Shown: positions 27,101 to 35,815 of the stretch, in pieces
How positions within the stretch are numbered: the stretch's first letter is position 1
Layout of the letters: each line of letters opens with the position of its first letter
Source: Lactobacillus sp.
GTDB lineage: Bacteria > Bacillota > Bacilli > Lactobacillales > Lactobacillaceae
Assembly: GCA_022483245.1 (NCBI GenBank)
Contig: JAKVNR010000001.1
Span: 372,001 to 436,000 of the forward strand
Reading direction: 5' to 3'
DNA: 64,000 bases
The notes under the pieces: model-generated
What the model was told of the DNA's origin: nothing
What the model saw: the letters and a program-made list of their open reading frames with translations, nothing else
The model's database searches: none
Made by a program: the position numbers and the translations under genes

Positions 27101-30100
27101 ATTACCTACCAGTATAACGAGAACATTCCACACAGTGACTGGACAACATTAACCATTGAACAGGCCAAAGCTAATGTTAGCTTAACTGGTGGTCAAAGTA
27201 GTTACTATAGTCAAGAAGCTAAGATTGATGCAGGTAAATACCAAGTATCGATTAAGGACGATCAAGGCAATGCACTTTTTGCTGGCAAAATTACCTTAGC
27301 AGATGGTGATTTAGAGTTTGATACGACTCCAACGAATGTTGGCACTTATCAAGTTAAGCTAACATCGCAAGGACTCAATAAGGTTAAGGCATTATCTACT
27401 AATTATTCTTGGGATAGCGCAGCAAAAGCTACTGCTACTTATACAGTTGAAGCCATGCCAGTGAACGTCACTGTAGAAGGTGGCAATAAATCTGTTAAAT
27501 ATGGTTCGCAAGATTGGGTCGATAACTTTATTGATGATCCAAAGACTCCAGAAGACATAGGTTACACTCTGTCACTTAAGACAAAAGATGGCAAGGATCT
27601 GGACACTTCTTCTGTAAGTGGAAATCTAACCTGGCAAAATGATACTACTCCAACAAATGCTGGCGAATATCATCTAAGTGTTGATACATCGGCTATCCAG
27701 CAGAAGCTTGGTTCTAACTATCAAGTAATTGATAAAGTTGATAATTCACTAACCTTCACCATCGAAAAAGGCAATGCTACAATCACATTAGTTAACAAAT
27801 ATGACGATGGCAAAACTTATGACGGTCAAGACGGAACAATTGATGCCACTAATTACACTTATACGGTAATCACTGATGGTGCTGATCCTGATCGTATTTA
27901 TAGTATTAATGATTTCAGTACTGTAGATAATATTGAATTAACTGATGATTATTTACAATTAGTGCCGATCAACGGAAACATTAAAGATGCTGGTACTTAT
28001 GAGGTTAAACTGACGTCAGCTGGTGAACAGGCGATTAAAAACACTGATGCTTCAGATGATCTTACTACTGGTACCACGCTTTACGGTTCGAACTACAACT
28101 GGACTTTTGCACCATCAGAAGCTACCTACAAGATTGCCAAGACTACAGCTATGGCTACGGTAAATGGTCAAGTTTCGAAAACTTATGATGGTACAGCAAT
28201 TAGCAATTACACTCCTAGCGTAGATATCAATGTCTCTGGAGTAGGCGATACTACCAATAACATTGAATTAACTGCTGGTACTGATTATGTCTGGAAGTTG
28301 GGCAATCAAACCTTTACTACGGCACCAGTTAATACTGGCGATTACACCATTGAATTAACTGATAGCGGTAAGAATAAGATTATGGCCTTTGATGCAAACA
28401 ATGTTGATTGGGATGACGCAGGCAGCTCAATTACAAGTGCTGCAACTTACACCATTACCCAAGCTGCAGCTAGTGCAACTTTAAGTGGTCAAGGCACACG
28501 TGCATATAATGGTCAAGGCGTAACTTTAGCAGATTTGAATGCTAAAGACGCTAATAACAACATTACTTTAACGATTAAGTACCCAGCTAATGGGGATGCC
28601 AATCACTCAGAAACTATCGCTTTGACTGCGGATGATTTTGTTTGGAACACTACCGATGGTAAGGCTCCAGTTGACGCTAATAGTCAAGCCTATACAATTT
28701 CACTAAATACTGCTGCAATTAAGAAATTAATTGAAGATAAAGCTGGCTATAGTACAGATGCTAGTGGCAAAAAGATAAGCAACGTTACTGTTAATGACAC
28801 TGCAGTTTCTGGTACAGCAGAATACACGATTACTCCTTTAGAGACCGCTGCAATTGTTGCTGGCTATGGTGACTATGGCAAGGAATATGATGCTACAACA
28901 ACTGATTCAATTGATCCAAGTAAGCTGAAGTTTACCGCTAAAGTGGGTGACCAGACCGTTGATTTAGACACAACTGGCTTGACTGGTGATGATTTTGAAT
29001 GGGTTGATCAAAATGGTGCTGCTTTAACAGAAAAGCCTAAGAATGTTGGTACTTATTACATTAAGTTAACTAATGATGGCTTAACTAAGCTGAATAATCA
29101 GAATACTAACTTTAAGCTTACTAGTCAGAGTGGTACAGGTACGTACATAATCACCCAAGGCACTGCTAGTGCTAAGCTTGATGGAACTGGATCGAAATTC
29201 TACAATGGCAGCAAGATTTCTGCTAGTGATCTGGATAATGGCTCTATCAAAGTAGCCTTGACCTTCCCAGGATCAAATAGCGCAAGCTACACATTGCAAG
29301 ATGGTGATTACGTCTTAGACAAGACCAATGATGGTTCAGTCGGCAAGTACACGATTACCTTGACTGATGCAGGTAAGAAGCATATTCAAGATAAGATTGC
29401 TGAGCTTAGCGGTCACAGTTTAGATGGTACAACTAGCAATGTCACTACTGCCTTAGATACAATCACTGGTAGTGCAAGCTACGAAATTAAGGCTGCTGAG
29501 AACACTGTCAGCGTAAGTGGCACGCAGACTGAAACTTACACCGGTCAAACAATTACACCTAAATATGATTCAACAGGTAGCAATGGTGTTAAGGTAACGA
29601 TTATTGCCAATAATGGTAAAGCTGTTGATATCACCAATGCAGGTTTGACAGGTTCTGACTTCAAGACAGTCGATGCAAGTGGCAACGATGTTAATGCCGT
29701 CAATGCTAACGGTACTTACCACATTGTCTTAACCGACGAGGGTCTTGCAAGATTACAACGGGCGGTTGGCAATAATTACCAACTCAGCAAGGGTACTTCC
29801 TTTGGTACTTTGATAATTAACAAAGCCACTGGTACAGCAAGCTTTGAAGGTTCAGCATCATACGTTTACACAGGAAATCCTGTTGATGCTAGTGATTACT
29901 TGAGTCAATACACCCTTAAATTGAATGAGCCAAATAATCCAACTTATCAGTTGGTAAATGGTGATGTTGAATTTAAGCAAGCTTATGGTACTTGGTCAAC
30001 CAATGTGCCAACTAAGGTTGGGAAGTACGATGTCCGCCTTTCTCAACAAGGCTGGGACAACGTCAAGAAGATTAACAGCGATAACGTTCAATGGTCAGCA

Positions 30101-33100
30101 ACTGCTTCAACAACAGGCAAAGCAACATTTGAGATTACTCAAGCAAGTGCTACTGCCACTTTAAGTGGCTCTGGCTCAATGATCTATACTGGTCAAGCTG
30201 CTGCAACTGATCTTTCCAAAGATGGTTCAACGATTGCCGTTACTATCAAGAGCGATGGTGCCAATATTGCTAACTTGCCAGAGACTTATGAATTAACAGG
30301 TGGTGACTACACCTGGAATACAGGCAGTGCACCAACGAATGTTGGAAATTACACAATAGCTTTGACCAATGCTGGCATTCAGAAGATCCAGGCTGCAATT
30401 GATCAAGCAGTTGGTGCAGGCAATGTCGTTTTGAAGGGTACTGGCAGTGCAAGCTTTGAAATTAAGCAAGCTGTTAAGACCAACGTTCAACTTCATGGTG
30501 ATGTTGAGAACACTTATAACGGCAATAGCGTAAGCTTTGATCCAACTGCTAATGATCAGAAGGACAAGTTTGGCTTCAACAACATCGAAGGCTTAACCAT
30601 GCCAACCTTCGCAAGTTCTGACTTTGATTGGTACTCTGATGCAGATGGCAAGAATAAGCTCACTGGCGCACCAAAAGATGCAGGTACTTATTACTTGTTG
30701 TTAAATGATGCTGGTAAGAAGAAGATTGTTGACGCCAATAAGAACTACTCATTTACTGATAAAGAAAACAAGAGCACAATTACTGGTGCAATTAGCTACA
30801 AGATTAATCAAGCTGACTTAGCAATCAAGATTTCAGGTCAAAGCCATAAGGATTATGATGGTAAAAATGCAGTAGTGAGTGCAGCAGATCTGACAGGTGG
30901 CGACATCAAAGTTTCTTGGAATGACTCATCTAAAATGCCAACCGATCTTGGCAGCTACACTTTGACTGCTGATGATCTGGAGATTGTTGATGCTAGTGGT
31001 AATGCAGTTAAGAAAGCCAATGCCATTGGCAATGTGACTACTGGTAATCCAGTTTACACAGTTCGCTTAAAGCAAAGTTCTTTAGCAGCAATCGAAGCTT
31101 TATCTGGTGCTAAGAACTACAAGATCAGCACTTCTACTAGTGCTACTTACTTGATCTACAAGCAAAAAGCACAGTTAACTTTGACTGGTAACCAGAAAAC
31201 CACTTATGGCAATCCATTAGCCTTTGATCCATCTAAATATACTCTTGACTTTAGTAATTGGGTTGATCCTGACAATACAAAGCCAACTAAGAGTGAAATC
31301 AATCTTCACGATGGTGATTTGTATATTGTCTACGGCAGCAATGATGGTCCTACCAATGAGTTGCCAACTGATGTCGGGACATATCAAGTTGCAGTTTCAG
31401 ATCAGTTATTGGCTCGGTTAAAAGCTGCCTATCCAAACTATGATTTTGATGGTATTACAGTCAAAAGTAGCAGTGATAGTAAAGGCGACAGCACAGACGA
31501 TACACATGAACCAGCAACTTATGTCATTGATCCAGCGACTACTAACGTCAAGATTAACGGTACGAAGAAAGTTAAGTATGGTAGTTCAAAAGTAGAAGGT
31601 AACTACAGCTTGACGATTACTGCTACAGTTAACGGCGTTAAGGACACTAAGATTTTTGATGGTCAAGTAACATTGACTAACGAAGATCTCGAGTTTGCTG
31701 ATGGAACTCCAGGTAATGTAGGCGATTATCACGTCAAGTTGTCGTCAACGGGGCTTGCTAAGCTAGCTAACCTTTCGAAGTCTTCCACAACTGGTGAAAG
31801 CAACTATGATTGGAGCCAAGCCAAAGAAGCTAAAGGCCTCTTCATGGTTGAACAAATGCCAGTCACCATCACAGTTAATGATGCTAATAAGTTGGTTGTC
31901 TATGGCTCTCAAGACTGGCTTGATGATATTAAGAAGAAGCCTTCCGAATTAGGCTATGGATTAACAATCACAACTAAAGAAGGCAACAAGCCACTTACAT
32001 ATACTCTTCAAGCTGGTGATCTTGAATTCGCTCAAACACCAGGCAATGTTGGTGATTATCAAGTTCAATTATCAGCTGATGGTTTGAGTCACATTAAATC
32101 GGCCCTGGGCACCAACTATGACTGCCCGCAGAGTGCAGAGGCCGTCACCAGCAAGGGTAAATTCAATGTCAGTCAAGGTAGTGTTGAAGTTAAGTTAACT
32201 GGTAACGATGGCAGACCTTATGATGCTAAGTCAACGACGACAAGCAACTTAGATCTGACTCAATACAGTTATAGTGCAACGATTTACGATGCTTCGGGCA
32301 ATCCTCAAAGTGTCGACTTGACTGCCGATGATCTAGAAATCGTACCAATTAATAGCAGCACTGAAAATGTTGGCGAATACACAGTTCAGTTGTCATCACA
32401 TGGGCAAAATCGTTTGAAGGCTCTTGATGGCAATAATGGTGCTAACTACAAGTGGAACTTTACGACTAATGCCAAATACACTATTATTGCAGCCGATGCT
32501 CCTACTGTAAAATTAAGTGGACAAAATTCTAAAACTTATGATGGTCACGCAGTAACGATTGATGAAGTTAACAGTTCTACAGGTGACATCAAGGTTAAGT
32601 TTACTTATCCAGGTAGCAATGAAAACAGTACTTATACTTTAACTACTGATGATCTTGACTGGTATGACGAAAATAACCAAAAATTAGCCTCAGCACCAAC
32701 TGATGCTGGCAAATACACAATTAAGGTTAAAGATTCTAGTCTAGCTAAGATTAAGAATCGCTTGACTGAGTTAGCTGGAACAAATGTTAACGCTGATAAG
32801 TTAACAAGTGTGTCTGGTTCTGCAAGCTTTTCGATTACGCCAAAGACAATCAATAATGTAACTGTTTCTGGCAATGATCAAAGTAAGACTTACGACAGTC
32901 AAGCTGCTAACCTCGATGTTAGTGGTTTAACAGTTCAAGCAGGAACAACATCTCTTAACAAGGAAACTTTGGACGCTAGTGACTTTGACTGGTATGATGC
33001 TAATAATAAGAAGTTGGACACTGTGCCAACTGACGCTGGCAATTACCAAGCAAGATTAAAGTCCGAAGCTCTGCAAAAATTGCAAGCCGCTAACAAGAAT

Positions 33101-35695
33101 TACAGCTTTAGTAGCGCTACAGGAACGATTAATTATCAAATTAAGCAAGCTCCTGTCACAGCAGTGATTGGTGGAAATGATAGTCGTGCTTACAACGGTC
33201 AATCAACTTCTGCAAGCGATGTTTTAGGTAAGGTAACTTGGACACCAACTGGTCTTGTTTCTGAACAAAACCTTGATACGTCAGCGATTACTGCTGATGA
33301 TTATGAATGGTTTGCTAAGAACGCGGATGGCACTGAAACTGTCATGACTGGTAACCCAACTAATGCAGGAAGCTATGTCTTGAAGTTCAAGTCATCAGGT
33401 ATCGACAAACTGCGTAATGCCAACAAGAATTACAGTTTTGCAGACAACGCGGTCAGCGGTGAATTCACTTACACTATCAATAAGGCTACTGAGAATATCA
33501 GCGCAGACCTTAGCGGTAGCAACCATCGTGAATACAACGGCAGTGCAGTAACTAATGATGATGTAATCAGCACTAGTGGCGATATCACTGTTAAATTGAC
33601 TTACCCAGGCAGCACTGATCAAAGCACTTATACTTTGCAAGATGGCGATTACAAGTGGTTTGATGAGGCTGGTAACGCTTTAAGTGGTGCTCCAACCAAT
33701 GTTGGCAAGTACAAGATCAAGCTGACTAGCGCTGGCTTGACTCGCTTGCAAGATAGACTCAACAGTCTCGCTGGTGGTGAAAATGTCACAATTAGTGAGA
33801 GCGGTCTAAAGGGTGATGCTAACTTTGAAATTACCAAGAAGGCTTTGACCGTTAGTCTTGGTGATAAAGATAGTACTAAACCAGCTGGTAAGACTTATGA
33901 CGGCAACGCAGGTGTAATTAATCCAAATGATGGCAAGTTTACGTCAGAAGGTTTAGCTTCTGGAGATTCTTTGAATATCAGTGGCTTGACTAAAGGCGAC
34001 TTTGACTGGGTTGATGAAAATGGTAATAAACTGAGTGAAGTACCAACTAATGCTGGAACTTACTATATTGCTTTGAATAGTGATGGATTGACTAAACTCC
34101 AAAATAAGAATCCAAACTATCAAGTAAATGAAAATGGTAAGTTCAAGTACGTTATCAGTCCGGCTGAAGCGACCATTACGGTTAGTGGCAATCAAGAAAG
34201 TACTACTGCTGAAATTAATAATGATCAGTTTACAACAACCGGTTCAACAGGAATTACGATTCCTACTGGTTTGACTTATGAATTCACTAACGGTAAGCCA
34301 TCTGAATCTGGTACTTACGATGTGCAGTTGACCAAGGATAGTCAAGATGCAATCAAGAACGCCAATAAGAACTACAGCTTGACTTTTACTTCGACAGCTA
34401 AGTTCCAATTGGATCAAACCTTGAAGATCGTATTCAAGGATAAAGATGATAAGAATAAACAAGTCGGCGAAACAATTACGAAGAATGGTGTTGCCGGATC
34501 TAAGATTGAAAACCTTAATCTAACGATTCCTGAAAAATATGAGTTAGCTCAAAATCAAACTTTGCCAAAAGACTATACATTCACTAAGCCTTTAACTAAC
34601 ACAATTACTATTTATTTGGCTCACAAGAAGACAAATGTCGATCCAAATGATTCATCAACCAACCCTGATTCAACAAATCCAAACTGGTTCAAGGATAACG
34701 GTTTGGTTAAAGAAATCACTCGGACGATCAACTACCAAGGTTTAAGTGAATCTCAATTAGCTGAAATTCCGGCTGATCAAAAGAAGCAGACCGTCGAATT
34801 TACTCGGACTGCCAAATATGATGAGGTAACTGGAAAGATTGTAGCTGGAAGCGAAGGCGAGTGGGTTGTCCGTGGTAATAACAATTTCACTGGTTTTACT
34901 CCTAAGAATTTTGCGGGTTACACAACAAATACAGATAAAGTTGAAGAAGCTACCCCAAAAGCAGATGATAAAGATTCAACTATCACAATTTCCTACACCA
35001 AGAACGCTGAGCCAGTGACGCCAGATGTTCCAGGTACACCGGACGAGCCAACTACACCAGGCAAGCCAGATGACGATCAAGAAATTCTTGAAGATCTGAT
35101 TTTCGTTGACGGGACTGGTAATGTTATCGCCCGCTTGCCGAAATTGATCTTTGGCAAGAAGGGGACTGAATGGTCAGTTGAGCAAGTCTCAGCTTTGATC
35201 AAGAAATACCTGCCAAAAGGATGGGTTCTGCCAACCAACTTCTCGGCCAAGAAGATTCAGATCAACGGTTTGTCGGCCTTTGTAACTTTGATGCTGCCAG
35301 GCGAGAATTGGACTTGGGAAGTTGTTCCTAATACTCCACGCTCGAAATTGGGCACGGTTATTTACTTCATGGATGCACAGAATAATGTGATCACTAACGT
35401 TACCGCGTACTGGTCTAAGCGGGGCGCCACTGCCAAGCAAGTCAAAGACTTCGCTCAGGCGCACATGCCAGCAGGCTATGACTTTGCACCAGATTGGCAA
35501 GCCAAGGCAACGACTGACCGGCCAACGGCTCAAATTGTTAAAATTCAAAAGAAAGCTGCTAAGAAAATAGCACACCATACTTCGAAAGATACAGCTTTTA
35601 AAAAGTCTGATGCCGCACCACTTGGCCTGATTTTAACCGGGCTAGGGATGCTAGGCTTAGGCGGAGCTCATCGCCGCAAGCATGATCGTGATTAG
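24107..35695 (+). CDS. Giant adhesin, main body (about 27 MBG-type repeats), downstream of the frameshift
   Basis: 3862 residues in the track frame; the GTG 24107 is not a real start, as the coding frame extends upstream to the frameshift. Order: three repeats of about 65 residues beginning GKISYVDS (residues 20-235), a third copy of the YKY..WKWD..GDEDTPGFHV domain (about 240-480), about 27 repeats averaging 109 residues (about 494-3437) of the YDG/YGX MBG type seen in bacterial adhesins, then a MucBP-like C-terminal region. The C-terminus has a hydrophobic stretch (APLGLILTGLGMLGLGG) and basic tail RRKHDRD but no LPXTG. Joined with the N-terminal fragment it would be about 4,394 residues. 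Function as a surface adhesin is inferred from the family. Confidence 0.85.
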   Translation: MDGKSSNITINVTYIDSNSRVGKISYVDSTTGTEVGNAPISGKIGSTISITDTINKNVPKDYEIASGQNIPKTVTVTDSGIETVVVKVEKTATGKISYVDSTTNKEVGSATITGKVGHTISIIDTVNNNIPKDYELVPGQTIPTVDVTENGISTVNIKVQKKTVTGKISYIDVDANDKEVQTTDLSAKAGETVRISTSIPENYELVSDQNIPTEVTATSSGIPTVTVKIKHKTQDVSDTDPGAHQARTITEYYKYADAGSLTGQEVFSEDQLQVFYKGTAIKDLVTGKVTYSNWKWDTSQGDEDTPGFHVVKGTWTGLGEKGKPSTKSIVINPPDKEEYTAITGTRVNYNTNVFVNPNTDFTTDTASKWYYRNSLTTYYVPKTLVDKMISRTIYVTEPGKEQASVTNNVNVTRYAAINSTDTGVIYEGFEGSGWQITGTNSWPAYTVPSHPGYTVKITKSIDGGAEEAGSEADLAQKTVTVDGKSEVINITYSATSTISLDGSGSSEYTGQPITIDDVNKGITVNVIGPDSTTSGKYTLVDGDVEFLKDGSTGSYSTTLPTDAGKYSMKLTEAGMNHIKTKFGNNAITFQYADNKDVAYYTIAQVKAEVSLTGSKTITYGDAVKIDASNYQLKATDSQGNSIDTTGIKLTDGDLEFVTTPTDAGTYQVKLTTQGIDKLKALKGAANYNWDSASDARANYIVEKKSLVYSILGIVNSQYTGSPITIADLTSHGSIIHVQVQSNDYALVDGDVQFAKHGTHDYSTIYPTEIGRYDVQLTEAGVRHLQEKYGDRNTKLTPVKQEQVATYIIEQGTAKVSLSGDQTVAYNEDKTIDPSKYTLSIKNSNGDTIFANETLAAGDLEFVNTPTEPGNYQVKLSQQGIAKLKALSDSYNWDSASEARANYQATGATSKINLINNVSVPYTGNPVTFDEIGSRVKVNIAGPDNATSGTYNLVAGDIQIAKAGTSDFSTTYPTEAGQYVVKLTEAGLKHIKNHFGNNYITYQYNENIPHSDWTTLTIEQAKANVSLTGGQSSYYSQEAKIDAGKYQVSIKDDQGNALFAGKITLADGDLEFDTTPTNVGTYQVKLTSQGLNKVKALSTNYSWDSAAKATATYTVEAMPVNVTVEGGNKSVKYGSQDWVDNFIDDPKTPEDIGYTLSLKTKDGKDLDTSSVSGNLTWQNDTTPTNAGEYHLSVDTSAIQQKLGSNYQVIDKVDNSLTFTIEKGNATITLVNKYDDGKTYDGQDGTIDATNYTYTVITDGADPDRIYSINDFSTVDNIELTDDYLQLVPINGNIKDAGTYEVKLTSAGEQAIKNTDASDDLTTGTTLYGSNYNWTFAPSEATYKIAKTTAMATVNGQVSKTYDGTAISNYTPSVDINVSGVGDTTNNIELTAGTDYVWKLGNQTFTTAPVNTGDYTIELTDSGKNKIMAFDANNVDWDDAGSSITSAATYTITQAAASATLSGQGTRAYNGQGVTLADLNAKDANNNITLTIKYPANGDANHSETIALTADDFVWNTTDGKAPVDANSQAYTISLNTAAIKKLIEDKAGYSTDASGKKISNVTVNDTAVSGTAEYTITPLETAAIVAGYGDYGKEYDATTTDSIDPSKLKFTAKVGDQTVDLDTTGLTGDDFEWVDQNGAALTEKPKNVGTYYIKLTNDGLTKLNNQNTNFKLTSQSGTGTYIITQGTASAKLDGTGSKFYNGSKISASDLDNGSIKVALTFPGSNSASYTLQDGDYVLDKTNDGSVGKYTITLTDAGKKHIQDKIAELSGHSLDGTTSNVTTALDTITGSASYEIKAAENTVSVSGTQTETYTGQTITPKYDSTGSNGVKVTIIANNGKAVDITNAGLTGSDFKTVDASGNDVNAVNANGTYHIVLTDEGLARLQRAVGNNYQLSKGTSFGTLIINKATGTASFEGSASYVYTGNPVDASDYLSQYTLKLNEPNNPTYQLVNGDVEFKQAYGTWSTNVPTKVGKYDVRLSQQGWDNVKKINSDNVQWSATASTTGKATFEITQASATATLSGSGSMIYTGQAAATDLSKDGSTIAVTIKSDGANIANLPETYELTGGDYTWNTGSAPTNVGNYTIALTNAGIQKIQAAIDQAVGAGNVVLKGTGSASFEIKQAVKTNVQLHGDVENTYNGNSVSFDPTANDQKDKFGFNNIEGLTMPTFASSDFDWYSDADGKNKLTGAPKDAGTYYLLLNDAGKKKIVDANKNYSFTDKENKSTITGAISYKINQADLAIKISGQSHKDYDGKNAVVSAADLTGGDIKVSWNDSSKMPTDLGSYTLTADDLEIVDASGNAVKKANAIGNVTTGNPVYTVRLKQSSLAAIEALSGAKNYKISTSTSATYLIYKQKAQLTLTGNQKTTYGNPLAFDPSKYTLDFSNWVDPDNTKPTKSEINLHDGDLYIVYGSNDGPTNELPTDVGTYQVAVSDQLLARLKAAYPNYDFDGITVKSSSDSKGDSTDDTHEPATYVIDPATTNVKINGTKKVKYGSSKVEGNYSLTITATVNGVKDTKIFDGQVTLTNEDLEFADGTPGNVGDYHVKLSSTGLAKLANLSKSSTTGESNYDWSQAKEAKGLFMVEQMPVTITVNDANKLVVYGSQDWLDDIKKKPSELGYGLTITTKEGNKPLTYTLQAGDLEFAQTPGNVGDYQVQLSADGLSHIKSALGTNYDCPQSAEAVTSKGKFNVSQGSVEVKLTGNDGRPYDAKSTTTSNLDLTQYSYSATIYDASGNPQSVDLTADDLEIVPINSSTENVGEYTVQLSSHGQNRLKALDGNNGANYKWNFTTNAKYTIIAADAPTVKLSGQNSKTYDGHAVTIDEVNSSTGDIKVKFTYPGSNENSTYTLTTDDLDWYDENNQKLASAPTDAGKYTIKVKDSSLAKIKNRLTELAGTNVNADKLTSVSGSASFSITPKTINNVTVSGNDQSKTYDSQAANLDVSGLTVQAGTTSLNKETLDASDFDWYDANNKKLDTVPTDAGNYQARLKSEALQKLQAANKNYSFSSATGTINYQIKQAPVTAVIGGNDSRAYNGQSTSASDVLGKVTWTPTGLVSEQNLDTSAITADDYEWFAKNADGTETVMTGNPTNAGSYVLKFKSSGIDKLRNANKNYSFADNAVSGEFTYTINKATENISADLSGSNHREYNGSAVTNDDVISTSGDITVKLTYPGSTDQSTYTLQDGDYKWFDEAGNALSGAPTNVGKYKIKLTSAGLTRLQDRLNSLAGGENVTISESGLKGDANFEITKKALTVSLGDKDSTKPAGKTYDGNAGVINPNDGKFTSEGLASGDSLNISGLTKGDFDWVDENGNKLSEVPTNAGTYYIALNSDGLTKLQNKNPNYQVNENGKFKYVISPAEATITVSGNQESTTAEINNDQFTTTGSTGITIPTGLTYEFTNGKPSESGTYDVQLTKDSQDAIKNANKNYSLTFTSTAKFQLDQTLKIVFKDKDDKNKQVGETITKNGVAGSKIENLNLTIPEKYELAQNQTLPKDYTFTKPLTNTITIYLAHKKTNVDPNDSSTNPDSTNPNWFKDNGLVKEITRTINYQGLSESQLAEIPADQKKQTVEFTRTAKYDEVTGKIVAGSEGEWVVRGNNNFTGFTPKNFAGYTTNTDKVEEATPKADDKDSTITISYTKNAEPVTPDVPGTPDEPTTPGKPDDDQEILEDLIFVDGTGNVIARLPKLIFGKKGTEWSVEQVSALIKKYLPKGWVLPTNFSAKKIQINGLSAFVTLMLPGENWTWEVVPNTPRSKLGTVIYFMDAQNNVITNVTAYWSKRGATAKQVKDFAQAHMPAGYDFAPDWQAKATTDRPTAQIVKIQKKAAKKIAHHTSKDTAFKKSDAAPLGLILTGLGMLGLGGAHRRKHDRD
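24166..24810 (+). repeat. Three GKISYVDS-type repeats
   Basis: Three successive units of about 65 residues starting GKISYVDSTTG, GKISYVDSTTN and GKISYIDVDAN, each ending with a KDYEL/ENYEL..GQxIP segment. They resemble mucin-binding B2-like modules. Confidence 0.75.
25588..34417 (+). repeat. Array of about 27 MBG-type repeats
   Basis: My hand count gives 27 units of 90-125 residues. Each opens with a (S/T)(L/V)xG strand, has a YDG, YTG, YNG or YG motif about 8-10 residues later, a central PT(D/N)(A/V)GxYxVxLT strand and ends in (A/T)xYxI. Repeats are diverged, so this is an old array rather than a recent tandem amplification. The last unit is degenerate. Confidence 0.85.
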
Positions 35696-35711
35696 TTTTA
35701 GCACTTAAACT

Positions 35712-35755
35712 AATAAAGCCCCGAAATTCACACGCTGGATTTCGAGGCTTTTTGC
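35712..35755 (+). terminator. Terminator of the giant adhesin gene
   Basis: Stem AAAGCCCCGAAATTC / GGATTTCGAGGCTTT (mostly paired) with T-run. Confidence 0.8.
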
Positions 35756-35815
35756 GTATATGAAGTATAGAGGGGTGATTTTTACTTCTACTTTACTGAA
35801 ATGAGGTGCGCTAAG

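Noticed and set aside
25588-34417. CRISPR or satellite array in the giant gene
   Set aside because: Repeats are about 330 nt, diverged, in one long open frame, and fit MBG protein domains.
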